This document shows, piece after piece, positions 46,115-59,450 of a DNA stretch of 64,000 nucleotides. Positions within the stretch are counted from its first letter, which is position 1; every line of letters starts with the position of its first letter. The position numbers and the translations under genes are program-made. The notes under the pieces are model-generated. The model made no database searches, was not told the DNA's origin, and was given only the letters and a program-made list of their open reading frames with translations. The DNA comes from Rhopalosiphum padi (lineage: Eukaryota > Arthropoda > Insecta > Hemiptera > Aphididae): assembly GCF_020882245.1 (NCBI RefSeq), contig NC_083599.1, forward strand, positions 67,935,745 to 67,999,744. Reading direction: 5' to 3'.

Positions 46115-49100
46115 GTAAGCTATGTGTTATGTGTATTTTCAAAATGTTCATATTGTAAAGATAATAAAATATTTTACTTGGGTAGGAAAGTAACCACATA
46201 TTATTATCACATATGGCTTAATAAAGTGTTAAAAATATCATATTGATAATAGCCAATAGGTCATGTACAGCTCAAAACATACATTTTTACCTATGCCTCG
46301 AAAATTAACTGTGAATAAAATAAAAATATTTTGCTTAAAATTTAACGTATACATTTCATAACAAATATATCATAATTACACAATTATTTAGGTTTAGTTA
46401 TAAGTTACTTATAAAATTATATTTTAATGGTATATTAATATTAATAAACAATTTTAAACTTCTACGAAATTATATCATTTGATTATAATGATTTAAATAT
46501 ATTTTTTTAATTCGATCATTTAGATTTAATTTTTTTAACATTTAAGTGATGATGATATGTGATTCGTGATTAAAAGTGACAGACTATAATCATTATTTGC
46601 GATTAACTTTTCATATATAAAATTGAATAATATAATAGTTATAAATTATATATTATAGATTTCATTTAAATTCATTTTATAACATTTGAATTGTTTAAAA
46701 AAAATAATATATTACATTTAAAACTTTAATATTTAAATTAAAAAAAATATGTGATCATTTATTATTCTAACAGTAAATATTAATTTTTGCTATCTGGATC
46801 TAGTGTAGATACTGCAGTTTGAACATTTTTTCTTACTCCAATAGCCTGCACAATTAGATACTAATAAAATACTGCTGGGAAACGATTATATTTTATCCGA
46901 ATTTATTACACGGGCCCTGTATTATTGTCTTTAAAGTCGATGATTTTATTCTAGGAATAATTTTCGAGTATGTGTGTGCTATAAATTTACATGATATATA
47001 TTTTGTGTGATTATTTCAAATTTTCAAACAGTAGACGCATTCTCACACAATATTTATGAATTTATAATTAAAAAATATCACGTAACGTCGTTCTATTATT
47101 TACGTTTTAAATTCGAGAATTACCTGTCAAGTATATTAGTGGAATATATAAAGTATAGATTTGACTGCCTAATATGTGTGCTTTGGTAGAGTAAACAAGA
47201 TTTTTAACAGCATTTTAATTATTATGTAGATGTATAGTACTAAACATATTTATTAATTTGAAATCGATATTAATATTCAATATCGATATTTTCTATTAAA
47301 TAATTGACAATAATATTGGGTTAGGTATTAAAAATATTTTATTGGGCTAGGGAAAAATAAATGTTTCTAGATTCATGAAGTGTTAAGTACTAAGTATTTT
47401 ATCATATGATTGGAAATATACGGACACGGAACTGCAAATAAAAGGAAAAATTCAGAAAATAAATTTGTTGTATATTAGGATGACATGTGCATGTATCTCG
47501 TCATTGCGAATTTAGGTTACTGTAATGGTGTGTTAAATGTGTTTCAATTCAATGATAAATTATTGCATACGAAAAACGATTCTGAACGGACATTGTCTGT
47601 CAGCCTTTATTTCTAAGGATAATTTATTATAGTATTTTTATATTGCTATTTTTTAAATTTTTTTTCTATAAATAAAGTAGGGTATATGTTCAACTAATTT
47701 ATCCAAATACAGTCATAATATACTATAATTTTATTTTGCCGTTATTACAATTATAGGCTAATACCGATACATCGCAAAACTAAAGTATGAATAGGTTCGT
47801 AATATAAATAACTCAAAATTAATTTAAATATTTAAAAAATTTCATATACGCGTAGTATTAGCAATTTTTTGAACAAGTTTAAAAAGGATTAAATGTAAAG
47901 AATCGTTGGTTACACTTACACATTAAAAACACACACATTACATTTTGAATACTTTATTATTTGAAGACTGTCGACCACCTTGTCGCACATTTGAATACAC
48001 ACAGCAGTGTGACTGTCACATTAATAATAATAGCGGAACATAACCTTATCATAAACATTATATGCAGACATGCAGTTACGAAAAGTTTCAAGGTTTTACG
48101 AATAATATGTTTTAATCTACAACTAAATAATAAAAATTGTTTGAGAAGAAAATACATTGTTATTTTCTATTAAAATACGAATGTCCTCAACATTAGAATT
48201 TCAATCACTCGAAATGTAAATTAATTTAAGAAAACATTTTTTTTTTAAATTTCCATTAAAAAAAAAGCTTTTGAGGAATTTTATTAATTTTTACACTGAA
48301 CGTTTTCGTGATTGGAGTAAGAACATTTTATAAGGAGTCTTTTCTTATATTTTCAAGGATTTTTCCTCAAACACAAAAAAAAATTTTGAAATATTTATTA
48401 TGTGTAGAAAATGCTAATAAAAATGTCATGTCATTTACTTTTGTGCAGGTTTTGTATTCTTTAAAAATCATGTATCATATGATACATAAAATAAGTTAGG
48501 TATTTATTATTTTATGATCAAAATTATTTGATAGGTCGAAATAAAGTAAAAAAAGAAATACTCCAATAATTAGCTACAAGATATAATACGAAATAGATAA
48601 TACATTTTATAAAAATTTAAAAAACGATATAATTTTATTCTTTATAAAAAAAAAGTAATAAATAACACTGCGGTTTTGTTCCATATGGAGTGGAGTTAGA
48701 ATTTTCCACTATAGTTTCTTAGCAGATGTTAGAATGTTTTTTTTATATTATGCTGAACAACCTTTTTTACATCAACGGATGTCACTGAAACAGATCGGCT
48801 ACAATATATTTAGTGAAAACATATCATTTATTTCCTTTGAGAACTTGGTATATATTTTAAAATTATTATATATCTACTTTTACTAGGTACCTACCAATTA
48901 CTTATATTTTTCCGGAGCCTATAATTACTTGATTTTTTCGTATGAATAGTAGTAGTAGTGTATATAATATATATTAAGGCTGCATTACAATGTTCAATTT
49001 ATATCCTTCAATCAAAATATACTATTTTGTATAATAATTACCTATTACAATTGAAAATAAACTAATAACAGACATATATGTAAACATAACATTTCGGTCT

Positions 49101-49679
49101 CGGTATAGATCTATTATAATTAGGGTCATAAATTTAACGATTTCGCTAAATTACATGAATTTCATTCTGCATTAAAAATAAATGTTATTAAAATTTGATT
49201 CAAGGCATAATCATTCAAATTAAGAAATTTCATTTTACAAAATAATATGTTAGCACAATGTTGGCATTAGTATAAATAAGTGGTAGATATAAAATATAAA
49301 TATATACATATAAAAACTATTTTTTTAAATATTTTTATTGAATATTTGGACGGGAGAAAATATGGAAATTATTAACAATTATCATATAAATAATTTATCA
49401 ACAAAAAATAATCTAGACTGATTTTTCATACATTCATTTGAACAATATATATTTTTTTGATGCCAAACTATTTCTTTTTTTTCATACTATATCATGACGT
49501 GTAATTTAATAATTTACTATGTAATACCCTAACCTATAGTACCGATAGGCTATATTTCAAACCATAAACACAATTTGAACGAATTAAATCTATAAATTTG
49601 ATTTGGCGTAATTTCGCCTTGTCGCGCATTTTTTCCTATTTTATTAGCGCGCAAGTGTAGTCATCATGATGGACGCGCA
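46115..49679. other. Sequence after exon 2, no further exon recognised
   Basis: Either the continuing intron of the gene at 36083 or intergenic DNA. The open frames here are AT-rich chance frames. Confidence 0.45.
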
Positions 49680-50226
49680 TTTTTTTTCGCAGCCCTGCGA
49701 ATAACACGAGAACTGCTCGTCGCAGACGTCAACAACGACGACGGCCGTCGACTCGCGCATGCACTATAAAAAACGCTGTGACCGCCGCCGTTGCAGCTCG
49801 TTCAGCCGGCGCGACAACGACGACGCGCAACGGTACGAAAACCCAACCGGTTCGGAATGCTCCGGCGAATACGATGTAAGAAACGATGATGGAAACGTTT
49901 CGGTCTCCGCCGATTCGAATATCGTTCGCGACGGTCGCGCGACGGCGGGTGGGGGACGCGGCCGTCGACCCGGCGCGAACAACAACACTGCACGCCTAGA
50001 GCGCCTACGCCGAAACGCGTTCGGACCGCTTCGCCAGTCAGTCGCCACCGGTTGCACGGCATTCGGCTACGGGTTTCCACGTCGTCCGCGCAAATCACCG
50101 CAATCGCTCCGGCGTTTTCGCGCCGTCGTCGCCGTCGTTCGATTTTTTTCCGCGCAAATCTCGCACGTTACACTGCACCCCCCCGACAACCCGGGGCTCT
50201 GTTCGCCATCGATTCCGCCGGCCCCG
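49680..50226 (+). promoter_or_regulatory. GC-rich promoter and 5' leader with TATA box
   Basis: A strong CpG-rich block starts near 49680. A TATA box (tataaa, 49765-49770) is followed by an initiator-like ttcagcc at 49801, giving a leader of about 420 bases before the ATG at 50227. The frame stays open from an ATG at 49759, but that ATG lies upstream of the TATA box and the encoded sequence is arginine-rich low complexity, so I do not include it in the protein. Confidence 0.6.
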
Positions 50227-50352
50227 ATGGAGGGGTTCAAGGACCAAGTGATGAACCTGTTGAACGGCAGCGAGGCCCTGTCCGGCGAAAAGATAATGTC
50301 GGTCATCAGCGAACTGCAGCCCGTCCTGCCGTCGCTCAAACATCTGAAAGTG
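50227..50352 (+). CDS. Unrecognised gene, first coding exon (42 codons)
   Basis: The exon starts MEGFKDQVMNLLNGSEALSG and continues to LKHLKV, ending in phase 0 at the strong donor gtgagt (50353). The residues are typical of a soluble helical protein (LNGSEALSGEKIMSVISEL then QPVLPSLK), and GC-rich third positions support coding. The ATG at 50227 follows ccccg and is the first in this exon that gives ordinary protein sequence. I cannot name the family from 42 residues. No second exon could be identified in the remaining 13.6 kb, so the gene either has a very long first intron or runs out of the window. Confidence 0.68.
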
Positions 50353-50603
50353 GTGAGTGCCGTCGTCGTCCAGGACCGCGTTACCTACGCGTGTACCTAT
50401 ATCGTTTACGCGTTGTTCCGACGACCTGTTGCTCTGGATCGAGTAATGGTATTTCGTGTTATCGATATTGTCTATCGTCAACATTGCGGTTTAAATAGTT
50501 AATAGATAGTTGACGGACGTGCACGGTCGGTACTAGGAAGTACGAGACCCTAGGGGCGTTTGCTGCAGTCTTTTTCTAAAAATAGTATCATCTGTTGTTA
50601 AAC

Positions 50604-50612
50604 TTCTCTCTC

Positions 50613-50644
<32 letters not shown>
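50604..50644. repeat. (TC)n microsatellite
   Basis: About twenty CT units with one interruption, just downstream of the 42-codon exon. Confidence 0.9.
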
Positions 50645-50646
<2 letters not shown>

Positions 50647-51059
50647 GCTATTAATGGGTAGGTCGTATGCTATATTTTCCCGACAATTTTGCCTCCCCCC
50701 CTACAACAGACCACACCGACTCACTGCTTTAAGTCAATTTATGTATTGATCTATTACTGAGTATAAAATTGTTGCCGTGATGTGATTTCGTAATACTGAC
50801 TTATTATAGTTATAATAATACTTAATACCGTATCGATATTTTCCGAGTAAACAATGAGTGATTAGTTTAATGAATAATCAGTAAAGCAATAATAATAATA
50901 ACGGCGGTAATTACAATATTGCCGGTTTGGGTGGTCGATCATTTGGGATTGTCATAGGTGTAATAATTTTATCAACGTATCGAATTCATTTGACGGCGGT
51001 TTTGTAGATGGAATTTATGACGTCTTCCTGGTTGCCAATAGATTTTCTTATTGCGCAGT

Positions 51060-51360
51060 TTTTTTGCCATGTGGGGAATCGTCTGGAGAAAGAAGTTTAC
51101 CGTCGTTTGTGCAAAAGGTTAGGTTAGGTTATCTGCCACCGTCTGCCGAGTTCCAAATAGTCCATAGTTGATTAATAGCTTAATCCGTGCAGCTGGGCCG
51201 CACGTTTCGCACCGCTTTGTGGTGAAGCTGTGGGTCTGCTTCGCTGGAAAAGGGGAGACGTGCATTTGGGGCTCTCGTCTCGTCAAATAGAACCATACGG
51301 AGAAAATGAAATATTGAAAGATTATGGTCATTTGCACCGATTTCCCTTTCATTTTTAATT
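51060..51360. other. GC-richer island within the intron
   Basis: Composition is more balanced than the surroundings and both strands have open frames, but neither gives a recognisable protein. It could be a regulatory block linked to the promoter at 49.7 kb. The gttaggttaggtta word at 51119 is too short to be telomeric. Confidence 0.35.
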
Positions 51361-54300
51361 GTGTGTACATTATAACTCATTAGTGAAGTGTATTATAGAT
51401 AAAGACCTTTAGGAATACACGATTTTTTACATTTTTTAAATGGTAAAATACTTTAAGTCACTTGTGATTTAACAGACAATTAGTACACCAATTAATATGT
51501 TTATTAATATGTTTATACAAAATTAATATGTTTAGGACGTTAAGGTTTATTTAAAATCAATGCGAAATGCGAATGACCATAACTCGTTTAACTCATTTCA
51601 AATTTATTTGTATGTTTATAGAAAAGGTTTTATCTTATTAAATCGTGTCCGACCGTAATAAGCGAAATAACTGTAAGTACTTCTCGGATCCCATAAAAAT
51701 TAAAAGTACAAAACTATGTTTCCAAGTACATATTATAGTTACTGTAATGTTCTCTAACGGACATACCTAAAATATGTGTCGTGTTTTCGTTCGTGCGCGA
51801 CAACGATCGCAAAAACGATAAAACGTGTTTCTACAACGCGAATACGACAATGTATTATCTAATATATATATATATACATTTCAACTATTCATTGGCTATA
51901 CGGCATTACTTCGTATTTTTAAAATCATAACAAAAAGAACAATTATTATTTTAGGGGCCTATTCGTCGGGTTTGGCGTACACCCCACACGATTTTTGCTG
52001 TGATGGAGGGGAATGGGTTTAACGCGCGGCATTTGAATGATTTTTTTTTACGCATTTCGACGAACACGGGGAGACCGGGATCTTGCAATACTAGTATTTG
52101 TTTTATAAATCTCGGTGGATAAATCTTTCGGGCCAATTATACGAAAAACACGACAAGAGCTGCGGATTTTTATATTTTTCGATTCTAACACTCGTAAAAT
52201 CCGTCATAAAAGATCGTAAATTTATTAAAACGATAAAATATGTAGGCCAAGCCAATTGATCTCTACTATACAACAGTTATAATTATAGCAGTTAAGTATC
52301 GAGATTGTTTTATAATGTTTTAAGCTGCGGCGGCGGCAGCTCTAATTATAAGGAATGACTATGGCCCGGACGGCGATAACGGTACATCATCGATAACGAC
52401 TGTCTGCGACGTTGATAGAAGTGCAGGCAGTGTGAATTAGAACTAAAGTCTACATTTTTTTTTAAACAACATTTTTTGAAAGATCTCACCGTCGGTTCAG
52501 TCACCGACCTTTTCGATTTTATTTTCGAAATCGGCGCCAATTGTTTGATGCCGATTTAACCGATTTGGGTAGGTACCTACATACAAAACTAATATGTAAT
52601 AAATATGGTATATTAGTCATTCTCTTTTAGTCCTGTCTGGATTATGTTTTAACCGTTATTTGTTTAAGGTATGTAGACATAATAGTCTGACATATTATTT
52701 TATTTACCACTGTCTCGAAACACATAAACGCAGACATATCAGCTCAATATTGTTATATATCTGACGATCGACTATAGGACTGGTGCCGATTGAAAGACTA
52801 TCTCACCTGTAGGTGTCAGATTTAAAGTGCCACCATTTATTACTCTTCTATGGTACTACTTATCACGACAAAATAAATTTTTTCTTTAGCTATTTTTCGA
52901 ACGGTTGCTACTATTTTTATTCGCTTTCCACTATTATTAAAAAAAACTGTGTTGAAATAGATATTAAAAAACTGGCTTCAAATGAAATAGTCCGTTTTTC
53001 AGTCAATCAGAGTAATTAGTCTTACTTAATGTTTATTCACCGGACGAGTGTGTACTAAATTGATTACTATGTAAGTAATTTACAAATAAAACATTTCAAA
53101 CTGTAAATATTAAATTCATTAAGTTATAACACGAGAAATACAAAAAATATGATTGTGCGTCAGGAAGTATTTTAGGTATACTACTGTACGCCTGTACATG
53201 TATTTTATATAATTTATACTGAAACATAATGCATTGAACCGGGCGCTGTGGCCTTTCTAAGATATCAGCATATCGCTGCGATGAGTGGTATAAGTGAAAA
53301 CATTAATCAATTGTATCGCTACAATATAATTTCCAACGTCTAGAGCGTTTAAAAAAAGTTATATATATATATTAAAAAACAACTAAGCTTTTATTTTATT
53401 GTACCATTAAAATGTGTCCACACAGGACAACTACCTCCTTTTACCCCTCCACTTAATAGTAAACATTGCTTACAGTGAACTAATATTATATATCAATGTT
53501 TAGTATTATTTTGTAATATTATACATTTATGCTGTCTCAAATACATCATCCATTTGTTGAAACTTGAAAGTATAAGATTACGCAAGTCGTAAATATTAAA
53601 TGGCAATAATCCGTGTATGTACGGTAGTTTGGTGGGAGGGTGAGATGAACACGTTTTAAAACGCCAAATGGATCTCCTCATCATATTCGAGGAGTCACGT
53701 AAACCAAAGCCCGCGAGCGGTTTTACCGCAATAAAAAATTACAGCTTCAACTGTTTTGATAAAAAAAAAAATAAATAAATGGCTTATTGGTTAGGTACGT
53801 TTTTTTTAAATGATGTTCTTATTCATCTAACCATAGAATCTATTAAATAATTTATTATGCTTATAATAATTTATTGTAATTAATATTCTCCCCTTTTGCA
53901 TTTCGATCAATAATAAATGAAATAATTATGCCGAATTGTAAAAAAGAAAATCGATTAATTTCAATTAAAATTATTTAGTGATGAACTAATCAATAATCAT
54001 AGATAATTAAATAATGTTTAAGGAACTATATTAGCTTACTATTGAATATTGATACATTAAATGGTTAGGTAGGAATTGTTCATGCAACTCGGAATTATAA
54101 TAATCTGTATCGATTTTTCTTGTATCACAGTGGAATAATTATTGTTTGATACAACATATAGGTATATTAGTAAATAGAACGTCAATTTTTTCAGTTTTTA
54201 GCATAAAAACTTGAACAATTCAAGTCTATAAAAGAGTACACATTTTTTAAATTTCTGCTGCACAAAAATTTTAGTTCTTCGAGTTATTGATTTTTTTCAA

Positions 54301-57300
54301 TGTACGTATGTTTATATTGTGAAACATAACATTTCTAAAATATAAAGACGCCATTAAAATTAATGAATCTGCTGCATCATTTTTTTTAAACGAAACTATT
54401 CAACCAAAATATACAGCTGTTACCATGACCATATTAAAAAGTTACAATTTTACCGAATTTTCTACCCACCTGTTTTTAATTATAAAACCCACTATTCACG
54501 ATAAATCGTAAGTAAGTAGGTAGGTTGGTTCTAAATGTGAAATTCATGAAAATATAATATGCACTAATTATCAAATTTAAACTTGTATATTGAATGCCTC
54601 TTTAATATATTTTCAATTAATATTCAAAATATATTTGAACAGCTTGACAGTAATGATTACTGCAGATGAGCGATATCTATATCGCCTATATAGACTTCGA
54701 AAATCTGTGTAGGTATATAAATACATACCTACATAGAGTTATAGACTATAGCCTATAGGATATACATTGTATTCAAATTATTCTTAATTTAAGTAGATTA
54801 ATTACATTAGCAATATTTTATTTGGCATTATCGTTATCTACCGTAGTTCGTAAATCGTGTTTTTCATTAACTAATTGGCTAGATTGCACGCTATAACATG
54901 CCGCGTTATTGTAACGTTATGCAATACGGTAGGTATAAAAACGCTAGTGTATAAAATAATAAAATGTAAGTATAAATAAATTGTACAAACACATTTGGTA
55001 CAATGAGGTAGGTACCTATATTCCGTTATATTATGACTCTTCAGACTAGGAATGTGTTATTCTGAATGAATAATAAAATATTTTGTATAATGTATATTAT
55101 TATGGTAATTGATAACTAATAACTATATGGGTGTGGATCGTGAGTGAATAATATAAATAATTTTATAAAGATAAGTGTATATTATGCTATTTTATAGATA
55201 CCAGTCTTATCAAATATATTATTTTACATTTGTGACTTGTATTATTAGTAGACCTATCTAATAGAATATTAATATTCTTAGATATTCTATATATATACTT
55301 TGAAGCGAGTTTTGAAGTAAATTTTGAAGATTGTTAATAGACCAAAAAATTATTTTCGATTTTCATTTTTCAAGTAGAGTTAGGAAAGATATATCTTAAG
55401 CCGCCGAACACTAGTATAAATATTAGCAACCGTAAAGTTTTCACATACTTGTATTTTAAGCTTCGCACAGAATTGATTTCCAAATCGAGATAATTGCTTT
55501 TGAATTTAATATAATAATATTAATACATACCATAATATAACGAAACTATATAGTTGGTGAAGTAATACGAATTGCCCAACACACCGGAACTTGTACTCAT
55601 CCGTCTTCATTAAAAAACAATATATTAAATGTTTACTAATAATCTGTATAAAATGAATATTAATTAGGTATATCAAAACGTGAATATTCATTGATCATTG
55701 ATAATGCGTATCAGTTTTTACAATTGTTTTTTTTTTTTAGTTTTTTGTTATGCGAGGTAGATATATATTGGCTATATTCATATTTTCTCAACTATTTTTT
55801 AGTATTTATTACTATTTTATTAGTTTTAAAAATGTATTTACTTTTTATTATTTCATATATAATATTGATACTTATCCATTTGAGTACTATTTAGCGATAG
55901 TGTTTTGATTTTTATTCTAACACTTAATTGATGGTGTCTAATAATATTAATATATATAAATTATTGTTTGTAGATAATAATAATAGTACCATAGACCATG
56001 TATCGTTTATAATGCATAAATTTATGTACATTAATGTAGTATTTATACTCTTTTTAAATTTGTTTTTATATTTTAATACAAAAATTCGAGGACCAACTGG
56101 TTTTGTCAAGTTGTTTATTCAAGTTTTCTACTCCATAAATAGGTATTTAATATATTTTAATATTTGTTTGTAGGTTTATAATTAATTAAGTGTTTTAATT
56201 TAATTTAATTTTAGATTTAGGTTTTATATTTTCATTCGAAACTAAAATAAAATGTATAAAATCATGAGGAATATTTTAGTTCATAAAATAAAATCTGATT
56301 TTATCATAATTAAAATGTATTATTAAAGCCTGGAATTACGGAATGCGCTAAAAACGTATAAGATGCGCATACATTTATGCACTAATTATCATTAAAATAT
56401 ATTATACTATAAATTTTTGTATAAATTCAAATTTTGTTTAAAAAAAATGTTTAAATTTAATTAGCTAAAGAATTTATTTAAATATCTTATATTTAAATTA
56501 ACTTAGCAACTATAGCATAGAACTGAATATGTTGACTTTGTTTTATTTGGTGACGAACGTATTGATTGAAATATTGTCTGTAAAATCAGACCTATATTGA
56601 CCATTTAAACAAAAATGTATTATAAAATATTTTTATTTTTTAAATTGTTTTATGTAAGTTACATTTTTTTACTTAAGTGAGCGGGTTTTTTTAAATGCTT
56701 ATTCAGAAGAAAAGTTGTCTAGTTTACGTTGGTTTTGTTTATATATTTTTGCTCTCGTTATTTAATAAATATTTTGATTTATATTTAATTTACTTTAAAA
56801 TTGATATGTTTTTATTAACACTGAATGAAGACAAATTTAATATTTTATTTTTCATTATCTAAATCTCCGTTATAAGTTTGTTTAGAAAAAATAATTTAGT
56901 TAGTTTTTTATTTATTTGCAGAATAGCTTTTAGATGTTTATTGTTTAGACATCAGATTGTCAATTTTTGAAAATTGAAACTTTCTACTGGCACGAAACAA
57001 AAGTTCAATTGATTGTTTTTCAAATCGACCTGAAATAAAGTTTGTTATACTTACGTGTTTGCCGCTTGGCATATATTTATTTTTTTAAATACTCAAAATG
57101 GAGAAATTAACTATGGTTACCTATTTATTGAAGTTCCAATTATAACGAATAATAATGATATTTCAATATAACGTTTCATGCCGTATAATACCTAATCAAT
57201 ACAATTACAATGAATAAGAATCAAATAGCTTAATATCATGGACAATTTTTTTTATGTAATTGATTAAATTTTAAATTATGCATCTATCTAAATTTATCGA

Positions 57301-59348
57301 GTATAACCTAATACCTATACGCCATATTATTATTATCATCCAAAGACTATACTGGCAGGCACTATATTTCAATATGTATATTGAAACAGTAAAAAATATA
57401 AACGAAAACAATGTACCTATTCTTCGATTGGCTACAGTTTACAACCATCGGCCAAAACATACAAGTTTATTTTTTTAACTAAAATAAAAAATTTTAAAAT
57501 CATACGTTCGTATCGTAAATACGAATAGGTGATGACCTTATAACGGGTTTGTTTTTCTATAATTTGCACTATACTATTATATACACATGGTCATAAAATA
57601 AGGAAATGCGATGAGCGGATTCGCTATGTGTTACATTGTTAGTACAGCAGTGTATAATATCATACAATAATGTACCGACAATAATATAGCGATGAACCGA
57701 TATCCTCGTAAATAAATTATAGACTATACGTATTAATCGCGTAAGAAATTTACATTTTAGTGATTAGAATTTTTTAACACTCATTGTTACTATTATGTAT
57801 TGGTGTTTAGATTCTGCGGGCTACGCACGTATGGATTATTAATACGGCCATGAAATCTGAACGATTATACGCATATTATATTATTGATGCGCCTTGCAGT
57901 GTGTATATTTATTTTATGATGGTATACGGCATACGTCATCGAAGACAAAAAAAATGTATAGCATGGCAACAGTTTTTAGTTCTTGGGTAGGTCATCGCAT
58001 AGGATGCGTCATCACTGTCCCGGGAGCGGGAGTGTGATTATTACATTTTTATAATATTATCATAATTTACATTTTAAAAACAGACTATTGTACTGTATAT
58101 AAGGGTGATTTGTTGATCTTCGAGTGATCGAAATGTAAACAAATATTAATAATATAGTATATAAGAATAATCTTTACATAGGTAAACTATACTCTACTAT
58201 TAATGAATGACTTTGGTAATAATATTGTCACATTATACTGACTCACACGAATAACTGGTTTATAATATCATATATAATATTACTATGGTCAATACAAATA
58301 CGCTTATGTCGACTCAGATTATAATTTTATATTTTAAGGATTATATTAACTCTATAATATGTGACACTCATGTTTTCCTGTATGCTACAACTATTCGTCA
58401 TTAGAAAATTAACGAGTTCAAACATAATATATGTTAAATTGAAATTAAAATATTATATATATTGACAAATTGGTACCTATATGGTAAAAAAAACATTTGA
58501 TTTTGAAGTTGCGCGTAAACTAATTTCCGCTCTGAAAACCGTTTTTGTAGAAACGTTTTCGTTGTGGCTGAAAAAATGTACACATAGTGTATAGCAAATA
58601 GCAATTAACGCAGTATAAGTCCAACGGCAAAATTCAGAATAAAAACTAGTTTTTATAGTCTATATCCTAAAAATTCAAAAATGTTTGTTTGAAAATTGAT
58701 CGCCTAAAATTATTTTCTAGCATGTGATCAATATAGCTAGTGTGTGGGTTTACATAATATGCATATACAATAATATTATTGTAAACTGTAAACTATAAAT
58801 TATATAAAATTATGATGCTTGATTGAAAATAGTTTTTTAAAATTACTGTAGATAATTTCGGAGTAACTATTTGACTACGTAAAATATAATCGTAACTAGT
58901 AGGTATACACAACTTATTGTTACTAATAGATATAGGTATCATAAATATAATTTAATTACATAAAATACAATTTTAAGTATTAATTTAATTGTTAAAAACT
59001 GAAAAAAGTTTACTGCAGGTAGGTACATATTTATATAATTTATATTTAAAATATTACAATTCGACAAAGTTATATTTGGTAGTAGCAAACACTAAAAGTC
59101 TGACAACGTTATGTAATCGTTGTTTAGGCTTATAATGTATAGGCTTATGTTTTAAATGTCAATTTAAAATTGTAATTATGTGTTCTTAAACTGTATCAAT
59201 ATTCACAAAAATAATCTTATTTTCAAATAACCATTGTCACTCAAAATCACAAAATAAATGAACAAATGTTTTTAACTAATTAACCTTGTCAAACATGTTG
59301 ATTTTCAATATTCTAATAATAGTAAAAATGTATTATAAATTATAATAA
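51361..59348. other. Gene-free sequence, likely intron
   Basis: No coding exon, RNA gene or paired transposon end recognised. A short hairpin (agctgcggcggcggcagct, about 52324-52342) is the only notable item. Confidence 0.45.
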
Positions 59349-59450
59349 GCATAGTAAAAACGCAGAGAGTCGAGGTGTTTTAACAGTTAGTTTCGGGTAT
59401 TTGTTGTTTCGCTTCGTTTACCTCGCGTGAGATGTTGTTTTTACTATTAT
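59349..59450. repeat. Imperfect foldback, about 100 bp
   Basis: The left word tagtaaaaac and a further gaggt word have inverted partners at the right (gtttttacta and acctcg). The centre is GC-richer than the flanks. No target-site duplication is evident. Confidence 0.45.

Noticed and set aside
49759..50502. 247-codon open frame covering the promoter and first exon
   Set aside because: Its ATG lies upstream of the TATA box, and most of the frame is arginine-rich low complexity from CpG-rich DNA. Only 50227-50352 looks like protein, and a strong donor ends it at 50352.
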